NCBI GenBank assembly: GCA_000507305.1
Contig: DF239831.1
Coordinates: 66,020 to 130,019 of the forward strand
Source: Breviolum minutum Mf 1.05b.01
Taxonomy: Eukaryota; Sar; Dinophyceae; Suessiales; Symbiodiniaceae
Reading direction: 5' to 3'
DNA: 64,000 nucleotides
Positions 38,000 to 49,889 of this stretch are shown one piece after another. The notes under the pieces were generated by a model that did not search any database, was not told the origin of the DNA, and saw nothing but the letters and a program-made list of their open reading frames with translations. Every line of letters begins with the position of its first letter. Positions within the stretch are counted from its first letter, which is position 1. The translations under genes and the position numbers were made by a program.

Positions 38000-40350
38000 T
38001 CTCAGCTTGGGGGCGTTTCAACTAATGTTTCAATTGCTAAACTGTGGCATTTCTTGCAGCAGATCAGCAAGATTGATCAAGATTATCTGCTTACAAATTA
38101 CATAACTTTTTGGTCACAGAATAGCTTGAATTTCCATCTTTATTTGCAACCATAGTTACCACCTCCATACCGTTGGTGGACCGCCCTCTCATGGTGAACC
38201 GGTCGTTCGGCATCAGCGATTTCGCTGCCGTTGGGCTGCTGAACATGTCATGGAAGGAGATGTATGCAGGAACCATTTTAAGATTGGTGTTTTTCATGGT
38301 GTTTCCATGGATTTTCCAAAAACCAGAGACTGCATACACTTTGAAAGGCCATTCTCCCGATAGCTGCAAAGAAAAGTAAAGAGTCATGGGATAACTGGTC
38401 AATTTTATAAAATATAATTTATATATATTTAGATATACAGATTTTGTTGAAGTTTTTTTGAGATGATGTGGAGGAAATCTTTGTAAATGAATGCCTCAAA
38501 GTCAGCATAAGACCCCAACTCTCACCTCAGCTTCTGTGTCTTTGCAGGGGAAATGCACCATTATCCATTCTTTCCACCAACGACGTTCAAATCGTGACTC
38601 ATGATGAGTGTGTTTGGAATTCGCCACAACTTGAACTCATCTTGGTGAAGTGACCTCACAAACTCTACAAATACCACTTCAATCAAACGCAAACATCGAA
38701 GACATGTGCCAGCCAAACTTGCCAACACTTTATACAGAATGTCAATATGTACAAACACATACCATGAATCCATCATTAAAAAATCTGCTCACCTTTGCAC
38801 GTAGATCACAAGGAGCTGCTAAAACTCTGCCAAATCTGCTTCCAAGAGCCATTGACAAATGGCGTAGCTACGCAGCCAAGGTGTCCACATGGCGTGAATC
38901 AACGTCAAATTTAGACTCTTTGTTTTTTTTTCGACCTGGGCACCAAGTTTTTGGTGCTGTCGTTGCGAAGAGCATTGAATAGGTTTTTGTTTGTTGTGGG
39001 GGAGTGTTATTAATTACCTGAGGACTGAAACTCCCCTCCTATACATCTCTTTACTATAGAGATCTATAGAGCATCACTGAAGTTTCGTCATATCCATGCG
39101 CCTGTGACATTATCAGCAGTGGTCATCATTAGTCATCATCAATATCCCTCTACAGGTAGTAATTGCAGTGTAAAACATGCACACCTAGAACATGCATCGT
39201 CCGTTTGTTAGTGATTTAGGCTGTGAGAACCTTTCATAAAGTCAGGTCATTTCAAAACACATCACAGATCATGTGGATCTCAGGTCTTAAATTCGTTCAG
39301 GAACACTTCAAATCTGACGATTGATACAGAACCTTTACCCCCCAAAAAAGAACATAATGAATCATGACCATCATCCATCTTTTTTTTGGGGGGGGAGGGC
39401 AAGGTGGGTGGGGTTCCATCCATTGGCCCATGGCACAAATGGGACTTTACATCCACGACTTGGATTGGCTATCCAATGAAGGGCATCCGGGTATGGGGCC
39501 ATTTCAACAGACAGCACCAGTAGACTCGGTAGACTCGCGCAGCTGTGAGGAGTGTGGAGAGTTTTGGAAGATTTGTTAACATTTTGTATAGGTCTCATGG
39601 TAAGCAGTGACACTGTATGATTTTTTGGGTGCGTCATGATTTGCTGAGATTTTTGTTTGAGACCTTTAGACTAGACTAATCTTTGGTTGTGCTAGAAAGC
39701 GTTTTGACAGATTGTACTGAAGATTAGATGAGGGGTTGATTTTCAGTGATCAACGAGATAGACAACATGACCAAGGACGCATTTGATTAAGAGACTTACA
39801 CTTACAAGGACACCACGTCACCTTCTCCGTGGCAACCGTGATCAGTAACACATGTCCTTCAGGGGGGGGTTCACTCAAGAACCCCCTTGAAGACAGCACA
39901 GATTCTCTCAGAAGCTGATCCACAAAAACACTGAAGAATACAGTACTTGTTTTAACTTGTTTTAATTTGATTCTACTCTATATACATCTTATCTTATATT
40001 TGTCAAAAGGGTTTTTTCAAGAAAAGTACTGCCAGATTCTGTTTCGAGATCCCAAGAAATTGGTTTACAAAACACAACTTCCTGTTGCATCTCGGAGATT
40101 CCGGTTGTTGAAGATCATTTTGATGACCTCTCGGACGTCAGGTTGCACCGTGCACAGCACAAAAAGTGGAGCAGCTGCGCAGCTGCGGCAGCTAGCAGTT
40201 TATGGAGGGTCCAAACTACAAACCTGCTGTAATTGTTGCAAGTATGCTGTGATTTTTGTACAATCCAGTACACACTTGACCATTGTTTGTGCACATAGAA
40301 ACATATTCAGATTTTTTTCGATTTAGCTAGATATGACTTGGCACTAAATT
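38000..40350. other. Gene-poor stretch
   Basis: Only one exon-like GC-rich island (38180-38270) of undecided strand; the plus frame reads RPLMVNRSFGISDFAAVGL. The rest is AT-rich without recognisable motif. Confidence 0.4.
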
Positions 40351-40355
40351 ATACC

Positions 40356-40783
40356 AAGATCCTCCGAAGTCACCTAAATTTACATCACGTAAAGTTTCTG
40401 CCCTAAAAATTGGGTTTACGCTCGGGACTTTAAAAGTTGCTCGTTTGATAAAAATGTGCTCGAGACAAATCTGTAGCACACACTTTTTTGTCATCGACCT
40501 CAACTTCTTCAATTGCTGGACCTCGCTGTGGAGGCAGGGCCAACGCGGTGGGTGAAGTGTCTTTGATAAGACATCAAAGCTCTGGTCATGACCCTTTCAG
40601 TCACCAATCCACCAGCATTCACACGTCTACTTATTCTAGGTATACGTCCCACGTAGTCCTCGTCAGACCAACACGCCCAGCCTTAAGAAGATAGATTGGG
40701 AAAAGGGGTGGTGAACTACCAAAATCCAGAGCACCAACATATGTACATACGTGATGTAAATTTAGGTGACTTCGGAGGATCTT
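40356..40783. repeat. 34-bp perfect inverted repeat around the last exon of the transposase-like gene
   Basis: Bases 40356-40389 (starting AAGATCCTCCGAAGTC) are the exact reverse complement of 40750-40783 (ending GACTTCGGAGGATCTT). The 360-base loop contains the terminal exon 40509-40681. The arms do not extend beyond 34 bases. Confidence 0.95.
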
Positions 40784-43582
40784 ATATGAAAACAAAAAGT
40801 GTCTTTAATCAGTTGCTGGGAAACACAGAGGCGATAAGATCTTTTCATCGCCATTCTTCAGTTGCACTTCCATCGGTTTCCTGGTTTGGTTTTTGCGTGA
40901 TTACCTAGACCCCAAAAAATCATTTAGCCATCACAGGGGAAAATGTAAAAAAAACTTCGTGGTGGGAAAACTGCATAATGAAGATGCACCGAACAAGAAT
41001 CCAAATCTCGACTAGAAGATGAAGTTTGGGTCTGACTTTGAAGAGGTGCCACCCCAGGTCGCTGCAAAGGCGAGCTGCAGCAGAGTAGCCTTCCTTAGTT
41101 GCCCATAGGCCCATATATATATATATATAGTTCAGTTTTTTTCATTAAGGGTAAAAGGACCTCATCAAATTTATCAGCATAAAATACCCTGGACACAGTA
41201 AATTTGGCCAAATTCAGTTGAGTGTCAGGAATTGCATATCCTTTCTCCAACACCACGCTTGCTAATTGGCGGTCTAGCCAGATACCTTGATGATATAAGA
41301 TGTGGAAGCATTCATTTGCCACTTTGACCGTCCACACCAAGACATCAAAGAGGTTTTTGTGCTTTGCCGCCTAAGTAGCAACATGTTTTGCCAATATGGT
41401 GCATGGGGTTACTTTAGTACTGGTGATCTAAAGGCAAAGAATGATTTGGGGGCCAGAATTTAATTGAGAAACAATAAGATCCTTTTGGTAGTTGGCCAGC
41501 TCAAACCCCAGCCACTTGCACATCACCGCAGTATCATGAGCTTTCCGCGGGCCTGTTGGCCAAGATTGCAACCTCGGTCAGTAATATCATGAGAATGAGG
41601 GTAGTTCATTGTTAAGGAAAACCCCAAAAGAAATCCCAAATTTTTCAGCCCCCAAAAAACTTGCAAGATATAAAAAACCTGAAAAGACAGGATCGCTCAT
41701 TTCAGCAAAACAAGGGACGATTTCATTTTGAATTTCTTAAGCTCAAAAGATTGGATAGAAGTACTTTGCCTGTTTTCACCACACCATCCTGTGAATTTTT
41801 CCAAAGCATAATCCAATTGCACTGGGATGCTACGCCCCTGAAACATCTTCATCCGTACCATTGCTATCAACCCACCAGCTGCCAAATCAGCACCTGACCC
41901 AAGGTTGAAAACATGTAGTAGGTCAGGCCGACAACTTGAAGCTAACTCCCCTCCTGGAATAGACCGCAAGGGTGAAGGGACCCCTCTCTTGAATGGGTCA
42001 GGTGGATCACCAAACCACTGGCGCCCTTGGCCGCTGCAACTGACATCCCACCAGGCCTGGATTTTTTCATGGGGCCCAACTTGGAGATGACATGGAAGTT
42101 TGGTTTAACTATTCGCATCATCTCCAAATACCATTTCAGAAAAAAAAATACTTAGAAAGGGCAAGTTGCAACTGAAGGGCATAAATGACAAACCCGATGG
42201 CTTGTCGGCCCTGTCAATAACATATAAGCTTTTCTAAGCCATGGCCAGTCACCCTTTGTAGCTGTCAGCCCCAGAAACATTCGTTTCTCGAGGTCCCCAA
42301 CCTTAGTATATACCGTGATGTAAACCAAAAATGTATATTGGTTGGTTTCCCCCCAATCATTTTTCCCATCAACGTTCAAAATATATATGCTATCTAGCAG
42401 CTTTGATCGTGATCCCACGCTCAAAAGCAACTTTCAAATCCATGGCCATCTCACCGTTCAATGCAGCAATAGTGCACTTCTTCCGTGAATACCATGTTGC
42501 TGGGATCAAAGTATAGAGGAGTCTTGTGGTGAAGGAATGCCTCATGCATTCAGGTCATTATACAAGAAAAAAACATCTATTTCTTATATAGGTACCTCTA
42601 GCTTGGCTACTGGCAAACCCCGCAAAATGTCCACCCACATGCTCCAAGGCACTGTGTGCTGCTCAAGTTTTCTGGCCCGGAGCTTGGGATCAGGACTTGG
42701 AAACTAATCACCATCAGAGGGACCTTGGACAATCCTCGGCCTTCATCACCGTGAATTGCAAAAGGGATCGTACATGATCTCTCTGCTTCTGTTTTGGAAT
42801 ATATTGGATGAGATGGGCACACACTTCGAAAATGTTTCCAGAAGTCACCAAACATTTTCATCCAAAGGTGATCGTCCATAAAACTGAATCCACCCAAGAA
42901 GAAATCGGGGAAGGTTTGCATAACAGCCTCCAGCCAACTAGATAGATGGATAACAGAGTGCATCATCATCGTATCCGTGTTGACTTTCCTCCCAAATTTG
43001 TTCCTCTTTTTGATGTTTCTAGGGATCTTCACCTTGGAGATATGAACTTGGAAAGTCTTTCCAGCCCTGTGCACCCACCGATGGAAGTCCCTACTGGCAT
43101 TTTGGCCACGAGCTCGACCAGACTTAGATTTCCTAGTGCGGGCCAGTCTTTCCAAGTCGGGGTCCACCACACCTGGCAAGGAGATACCCAAGATATCACA
43201 TATATAAAACATAGACGAAACAATAAAACAATTGACTCTCCTTAATATATATATATATATGTATAATTATATATTTTATATATATATGTATGCATGTTCT
43301 TTCAAATCGTTTGGTACCAATACCCAAATTTAAATAAGGTTCACCAGTAAGCAGTCTAGAGGTCATGCCTAGACTTCGCATCCTTCGCCCTGCAACATCA
43401 GCCATCCGAATGAGGGATCTTGCTGAACAAGCCTCATGTGAATGAACCCCCGTCAGGATTTTGAACAGGTCTTTTCAAAAAGAAAAAAATAAGAAGTAAA
43501 TTTACAACTCAGCTAGGGGCCTTTTCTTCAGCTTCTTGCATAAACACATCTAGCAAGTCATCCGTTCCAGATGAGCGATCAC
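40509..43582 (-). CDS. Tnp2/EnSpm-like DDE transposase-related protein, dinoflagellate family
   Basis: Phase-checked exons: 43521-43582, 43345-43432, 42665-43172, 42402-42540, 42173-42301, 41712-42056, 41188-41370 and about 41014-41094, then terminal exon 40509-40681. An exon is probably missing before the last one, and the 5' end is not found. Motifs in order: IPFAIHGDEGRG; HSFTTRLLYT; TKGDWPWLRKAY...TSHRVCHLC; PLRSIPGGE; PDLLHVFNLGSGADLAAG; ANECFHILYHQGIWLD; VRPKLHLL; DEDYVGRIPRISRR. From memory this is a very abundant dinoflagellate family. The succession acidic D-G motif, (G/N)D.P...G..S/K..C..C, then D.(L/M)H.....G parallels Tnp2 transposases of EnSpm/CACTA elements. Donors GC, GT, GA, GC, GT, GT and GT occur in one gene. 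No stop or frameshift was seen, so it may be intact. Catalytic assignment is inference. Confidence 0.65.
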
Positions 43583-43987
43583 CTCACATGCACCAGCATG
43601 TTTACCCACCAGTTAAAGTTGTCCTTGATATTGAACCCGAGGCCTGACTCATCAGCAGAAGATTGATCGAGGAGGCCTGGCAAGGAAGTGGGTCTTACCA
43701 GATATGGGATTCACATGTGTAGGCTATCTATGCAGGTGCTAGCATTGAGGCAAAAATGCATCTTTTCCCCATAGCAACTTTCATGCAAGTGTGAATCGAC
43801 ACTTGCTAGCCAACAACATGTGGCTCAAATTGCTGTACGTATAAGATCCACAAAGCCTCTTGCCAAAATCACCCATATACAAACATATACTATAGCTTTC
43901 TTATTTAAAGGGATGCAGTTGGTTTAGCATTTGCGATCTAGCTGGGAGAAGAACTCGAGGCTTCATTTTGATCAAATTAAACTTCAT

Positions 43988-46682
43988 CTAGTCCTGCTTC
44001 ACCCTGCGTTTCTTTTTGGGCACTTCTGGCTCCACTGGCTCTGCTGCCTCCTTCTTTTTTGTTTTTGAAGGAGGAGCTTTGGGAGCAGGTTTATCCTCTT
44101 TATCATCTTCCTCTTCCTTTGCTTCCTTTCCTTTCTTGCTTTTCCCTCCCTTGTTGGATTTGGGATGCTTGTCAGAACTACGGCCATGATCACTCTTCGC
44201 ATCGGTCTTTTTGATGTTCCTAAAAGAACATGGAAAATAAGGCACTTAAAAAAAAAACAAGTTCAAATCACGCAGACTGAAATGACTAATCGAGATCTGC
44301 AAAGGCTCTTGGAACGAGTGATATAATTGTTCAAGGTGACATCTTCTTTGGTGCATTTCGAAAAAAGCCCCATTACCTCCACCTTGAGCTCTTCAGCACT
44401 CCTGGCCAAGGCCAACAGCGGCAATTCCAGAAGAGCGATAGGCAAGAAGGGCTGCATAATATGTTGCATCAATTTAACAAAGGGTCTTTGAAGGATCCAA
44501 AGCCATGAACTCCGCTTGCTTCGAAGTGAGAGTATCATACAGCGCATTCATGCTCGTCAGAATGTTGGCCATAGATTTTGCCATCCTAAGTTATATATGC
44601 ATTCCTGCAGTGATGAATCAGAAAGGTCATAGATCCTATAGCATGCAGCTGAAAGACTCAGTTGCCCTGTGGATTCCCTTTGTCTCCAGCTTCTCCTAGC
44701 GTGAAGGGAAAATAATAAGATATATGTTTTATACTTAATTTCTTATGTCATTGGTCTTGGTGTTTCAATTCTGATCATTTATGGTCCTGGGTAGTTGCAG
44801 CAGAATCGATCTTCTTGCCCAAAACTGACAACCATTGTGGTAGGATTGCAAATGGACTTTCATTCTTCTGCAGTGTCGGGAATAGCAACCTCAGATATAT
44901 TTTTGAAAACCGCTTTAACTTTGAAACTCTTCATGTTCTCCAGAAAAAATCAACATGAGACAGGCAGCTTGTTCTTCCCAGTGGAAGATGTTGCGGCTGC
45001 GGCCTCAGCTGCAGCCTGCTTGGCTGCTTCCTGGGCTGCCTCTGGTGAGATCTCGGGTTCCATCTCACTGCCGACAGGGCCATCAAGACCAGGTTCACTG
45101 CTAAGTAAAAAAGCTCCACCTTCATCCTTCCCAGGTTTATGAAATGTGTTTTTTGTGGATGGAGATTATCAAACTCATCAAGTATATTCAAGATCACCCA
45201 AAGCTAAATCTGTCCTCGATGGTAGCAGTTCCCTCGAAAGTGCGACTTTGCCCTTCTTTCTTTTCATGTTCGAACCAATCATCTAAAACCAGACGTGCTT
45301 CTTCTCTTTTGTGAACGGGATTTGTTCGGAGTTTGCCATTTCGTTTGGCCCAGCTCCAGCTATTGTCGATCATTTCCCTTATTCAAAACCCAGCAAAAAT
45401 CAAGAAGGAAGAGATTATTGAATGCGATATGATCATGTTTATGGATGCAAACAAGAAGCTGATCATAATGGCATTCATCCTTCAGGTATTGTTTCGTGAC
45501 CCACCTACCTTTGCCACCTGTGGCTGAGGTCTCCGTTGCCCACTTCTTGACCTGAAGATCCACCTCTTCGAGTGAGCGACCCTGTTGCAAAAGCGATCGC
45601 ATTTGGTCACCTCAAGAACCCGAAGCTATACTTAAGCAGTTGAGTTTAATACCCACAATTTCATGCTCCAAAACTATAGTGCAAACTAGTGGCGTCCCTC
45701 GGGAGTCTTCCAAAGGGATAACATTTCTTGGGATGCTTTAGGCTTCTGGCCAGATACACCACAGTAACGACGTAGCCTAAGAAGATCAACGCAGTATTGG
45801 GGAAGTATATCCACCCATTTTGAAACAAATATATGTCTTGGTGCAAATGAGATTCTGGTGATAGTACTTGTCAAACTTGTTGTTGTTGTTGTTGTTCACA
45901 GGTGGAAGCTCAGACTTGCTTTCAATTGTAGAATCACCAGGAGAGAACCCCAAGGGAATTTCCTCCTCATCCGACACTTTAGGTGTTCCTTTCTCTCCAT
46001 TCCCATCCGTGGTTCCCTCACCTTCCTGTTCGGCATCCACATTTTCACCAAGTTGCCCCGTTTCCCCAGTTTCAGTTTCCTTAGGCGGCTCTATGGTGTC
46101 CTTTTGTGTAGGATCTAAAGTGTCCATACCATCCTGTTTATCCTGTTTATCATCATCGATATGTTGATCATCTTGTTTTTCCCGAAGATGTTTTTCTTCA
46201 TATCGCCAACCACTTTCATACCTATGTGATGACGATTCTGACACCAAACTCTCACGGGATGTACCAAGCCCCTCAGTAGGAAGAGTTTGCAACTTGTGAG
46301 CGGCATTCCCTGCCACAAAGACCCCGGTGGAAGTTTCCATGGTAGGAGCACCTGCAACCAAACATGGCCAGCTCAATTATAATCCAAAAAGAATTTAAAA
46401 CAAGTATAGAAATAGAAACCATAAGCACCTATGTTCTGCTTGTTGGCTGGCTCATCTTGAGAAGGAGCTGGGGTAGAGCGTGAAGCAAGTTCTTTTTGCA
46501 TGGCTGCCACCCTGGCTTTGGAAGCCTCCATATGGCATTATGGGTAAATTATGGGCGATAGGGAAATAGTCAACAAACACTATGTATCAAACTATATATG
46601 TTGCAAAAGGCAATCCCGTAGCCTCAATCTTCTTCAAAAGTAGAGCTCTTGCATCTTCAACATTGGGTGGCTGGCTGGCCAT
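43988..46682 (-). CDS. Acidic/basic scaffold-like protein (MASQPP...), about nine exons
   Basis: Start MASQPPNVEDARALLLKKIE at 46682. Phase-checked exons: 46623-46682, 46429-46525, 45900-46351, 45460-45610, 45215-45377, 45126 to about 44960, 44487-44585, 44401 to about 44300, and 43988-44219. Two joins are unproven (45900 to 45610, and around 44960). Parts: a short helix; an Asp/Glu/Gln-rich linker in exon 3; RSLLQQGRSLEEVDLQVKKW and YLKDECHYDQ; WAKRNGKLRTNPVHKREEAR; an Ala/Glu stretch; MAKSMANILTSMNALYDTL; and a Lys-rich tail ending KKKRRVKQD before TAG (nuclear-localisation-like). I remember this order from other dinoflagellate proteins of unknown function. It lies 325 bp after the methyltransferase-like gene and about 0.4 kb before the transposase-like gene, all on one strand. 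The intron at 46352-46428 is 77 bp and flanked by AGGTGCT on both sides. Confidence 0.7.
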
Positions 46683-47006
46683 GGACACTGAACCAACGAT
46701 ATCGCAACCCCCAACGAGTGTATTGCAGGAGGACAGCCTAGCACTTGACATTAATGCTAGATATTCGATCCAAAAAGCCTATGGTTTTCAGCCATGTGAT
46801 AAAGATGGAATATTGCAGTAGCAGAAAACATCAACATACCTCAAATCTATAGGTAACGTTTTTTGGATTTGCGCCCGTTTGCGTGTTTTTGTGGAGATTT
46901 GCGCTCGTTTTGCACTTTTTTTGCGGTACGTTTCGATCCCTCAAAACTCTAATTTGTACATATTTCGTACTTTAATTTGCAAATTGCACTCGATGTGCCC
47001 TACAAA

Positions 47007-48970
47007 TCATCCAACCCGACCCAGGCTCAAATTGCTAGCAGCTATCTCTGCATTCAAGGCATGGCGGTCTTCGCTGGGAACGGTAACCTGAGTATGAAAA
47101 AGGTTCCTTTCCAACAAAAATTGGAATATGTATACGTATGCAATTGTCTACATACGTCCAAAAGATCTAGTCAGTCTTTGCTGAGGGAGGTTGGAGGAGA
47201 TATCCAGTATATATATTTTTATTTATATTTATATTTATATTTATATTTATATTTATATTATATTATATTATATATAAATATGTATATTATATATCTCCAG
47301 AAATATGTATACAGCTTTTTGCTGCTAAAGAACCCTTTGGGTCAACTCGAGGTCAAACTCCGTGATGGCATCCAACCAACTATCAGGGATTCGCAGGTAC
47401 TTGTTCCGGTAAATGTAGAACCATGCCATATGAATCTTAGAGTCCATCCAAACATCTCCCAAATCCATTTTCGCGAAAAGGGCCCTATCACTTTCCTTGG
47501 GGTCATGTTGAATACGTTTTCGCAAGCTAGGTTGGGCAGTGACACGTCCTTCATAGAGATCCATGAGCTTCTTGCAAAACTCATGGGTATAGCACCTTAA
47601 AGCAGCAGTGCCCCGAAAAAACCACTTAAATATAATATTTTTCCTTTAGGCAATTAAAAAACAAACACCAAAAAAAGACCCCAACAAGTCTTTCTTTATT
47701 GGCCCAGTTGCCTAGAATTCTCAATATAAAAATACTTGCTGGGGCCTTTTTTGAGTGGAGAGGCTTGTAAGGCTAAGGATAAGGCTGGGTCTGCCGCAAA
47801 GCATCTTTATTTCCAGTGAATTGTTTCTTACCATCTTTGGTAATTGTTTTACCTCAGTGAATTTGCCAACTGGAGGAATTAAAACTACAGTTTGCAAGTC
47901 TTGAATATTTTCAGTTAAGAAAGTACTGGGATTCTCACGTGTTGTTTTGAACTCTGTCTTCATTTCCCTGGTAGATTTCGGCAACTTACCCAAATCGAGG
48001 CCCTGGATCCAAGGCCCATTCGACAGCACCAGGCTCCGTTTGGGCGTGGGATGCTGGTAGTGCATCATCCAGAAATTCACCCTCCACACCTGAGGGCATC
48101 GAAAGCATTCAGCTAGCGCTTATTAATTATTAAGTTCTATCACCCAGTTCTCATCGATCCAAGCCCCTTCATCCTGGGATGTCCTAGCTATCAGCTGAGT
48201 GGCATAAGCTACAGAATTGCAAAAATCTTCCCACCGTTTGTGACGATTCAACAGGGTCTGGGCGGGGTGCTCCAGGATGAAATAGCATTGCTTAGCCACC
48301 AAGACAAAGCACACAAGTGTCACCCTTAGATACTTCAGCGGTGCTAAATGCTTTTGGGGAATCTGAAGCAACAGGTTAACGTTAGAAAACTTCAAACCAC
48401 TTATCCACACAATTAGAAATATATAGAATTTTAACCAAGATTCAAACCAATAGTTGTGTTTGCATCAGCAACAAATGGAAGATTCATGGCACCAAGCCAA
48501 TTGATGAAGCTCCTTTGACTGGTATAACGGGAAGGAATTCCCCAAGAAGCACAACATGGACCCAAAAGGCATGCCGAGTCAGGGAAGAGGGACAGCACAG
48601 TGTGTAGAACCAACCTTAGACCCAATTGTTGAATTCAAACATCATTCTTTCATAGTTCTCTATATCAACAGCAAACTGGGACTAAGAAACAAAATCCCTG
48701 GGGGCTCCAAGATGTCCATTGACCGGGTTTCAGCGTTGAGGCTGCGGTCAAAAGAGGCACAGTTGTAGCCCCGAGCTGACCTTAAGTAGAGGTGAAATGC
48801 AATTTAAACGAAGCCTATTTTGAGCTAAACAGTTTTCATAAAATTCTGCCAAAAGGCCATGTTTTTGTAGCTTGGGCTTCACCACAAAAGAGATCCATAA
48901 AGTGATATCGTGGTTCGACAGGGGGCAGGTTGGTTGACCATAAGATTCCCAATACCACAGCAATCAACAC
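47007..48970 (-). CDS. Divergent cytosine-5 methyltransferase-like domain (C-terminal part of larger gene)
   Basis: Exons: 48858-48970, 48697-48780, 48436-48614, a start near 48375 to 48213, 47990-48089, 47792-47852, 47361-47595 and 47007-47087 (stop TGA). All joins agree in phase except 48436 to the next exon, whose start is unsure. Motif order: HFMDLFCGEA (motif I, DLFaG type); GYNCASFD...MDIL (motif II/III region); LLGPCCASWG (motif IV, GPPCQ.FS type, Cys kept); YFILEHP (motif VI, ENV type, Glu kept); MMHYQHPTPKRSLVL (motif VIII, yG.PQ.R.R type). This is the linear order of C5-DNA methyltransferases, though each motif is degenerate. The tail holds KTITKDGKKQFTGNKDAL and VPSEDRHALN. I remember the family as common in dinoflagellates. 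Whether it methylates anything is open. Confidence 0.6.
47219..47262. repeat. TTTATA microsatellite
   Basis: TTTATAT-type units repeat about seven times and pass into TATAT, between exon 47361-47595 and the terminal exon of the methyltransferase-like gene. Confidence 0.9.
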
Positions 48971-49889
48971 CTTAGAACCAGGGAGAAAAAAATAGATGGC
49001 TAAAGCTACCTCAAGGCTATATCTAAAACTTCTTCTTTCCTGACATGTTTTTTTGGGCACACCCGGCCTTTGGGGCTCCCATTTGCATCAAGTTAAACAC
49101 GACGCTTTCATCCATACCCCCCATGGAGAAGACCCTATATGGCGTTCACTTGGAAATTGGGCAAAATGCTGCGAACACTAGTGGTGAAAGCATAACAGTG
49201 AACAACCCCTGTCAAACTGCACACAAGGAGATGCGGTGCAAAGAGTAGCCCAACAAGCCTTCCACCTTGAAGGCGCAGTCCTCAATCTTCGACCTGCGTA
49301 AGGGGAGCTTTTCTTTATATGAATTCTACATAGCATATACATATATATATATATATCTTTTTTTGATCAAGCTGATATCATGAGATCGAGTGTTGTCATG
49401 TTCCGAAAGGCTGTATATACTCAAGAGGCCAATAGATCAAGACGATTTGTTTTTTCCACTAGGCATCAATATACTTGACTTTCCGGGTCCCATTCACAAG
49501 CAGCTAGTACATGCAGTGTGTATTCACACTGCACTTGCAGACTGCGTGGAATCAACAACTAATATGAGTGCAGCTCTATCAGATCAGGTTATCCCGGGTC
49601 TGGTGCTGCAAATCCCCAAAATAAGAAGATTGCCAATATTTCAAAAGGCAATTGCCCTGCACATGTATGAAGTGCAAGCCCCAAAATATCCATCAAATCT
49701 CAAAGGTATCGTCTTCACTCCGTGCTTTTGTAAGCCTCGGATGAAACCACTAGAGGACAAAGAATTGGAACATATATGAGACTTATATATACATATATAT
49801 ATATATGATTTAAGTCCAACATGTACCTTACATATTGGATTTGTGATCTTCAAACTTCAAAAGATTCAGACAAAAAAATCGAGGTATTC

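Noticed and set aside
38180-38270. GC-rich exon on plus (RPLMVNRSFGISDFAAVG) or minus (FSSPTAAKSLMPNDRF)
   Set aside because: Both strands look coding and neither has AG/G on both sides, so I did not assign it to a gene.
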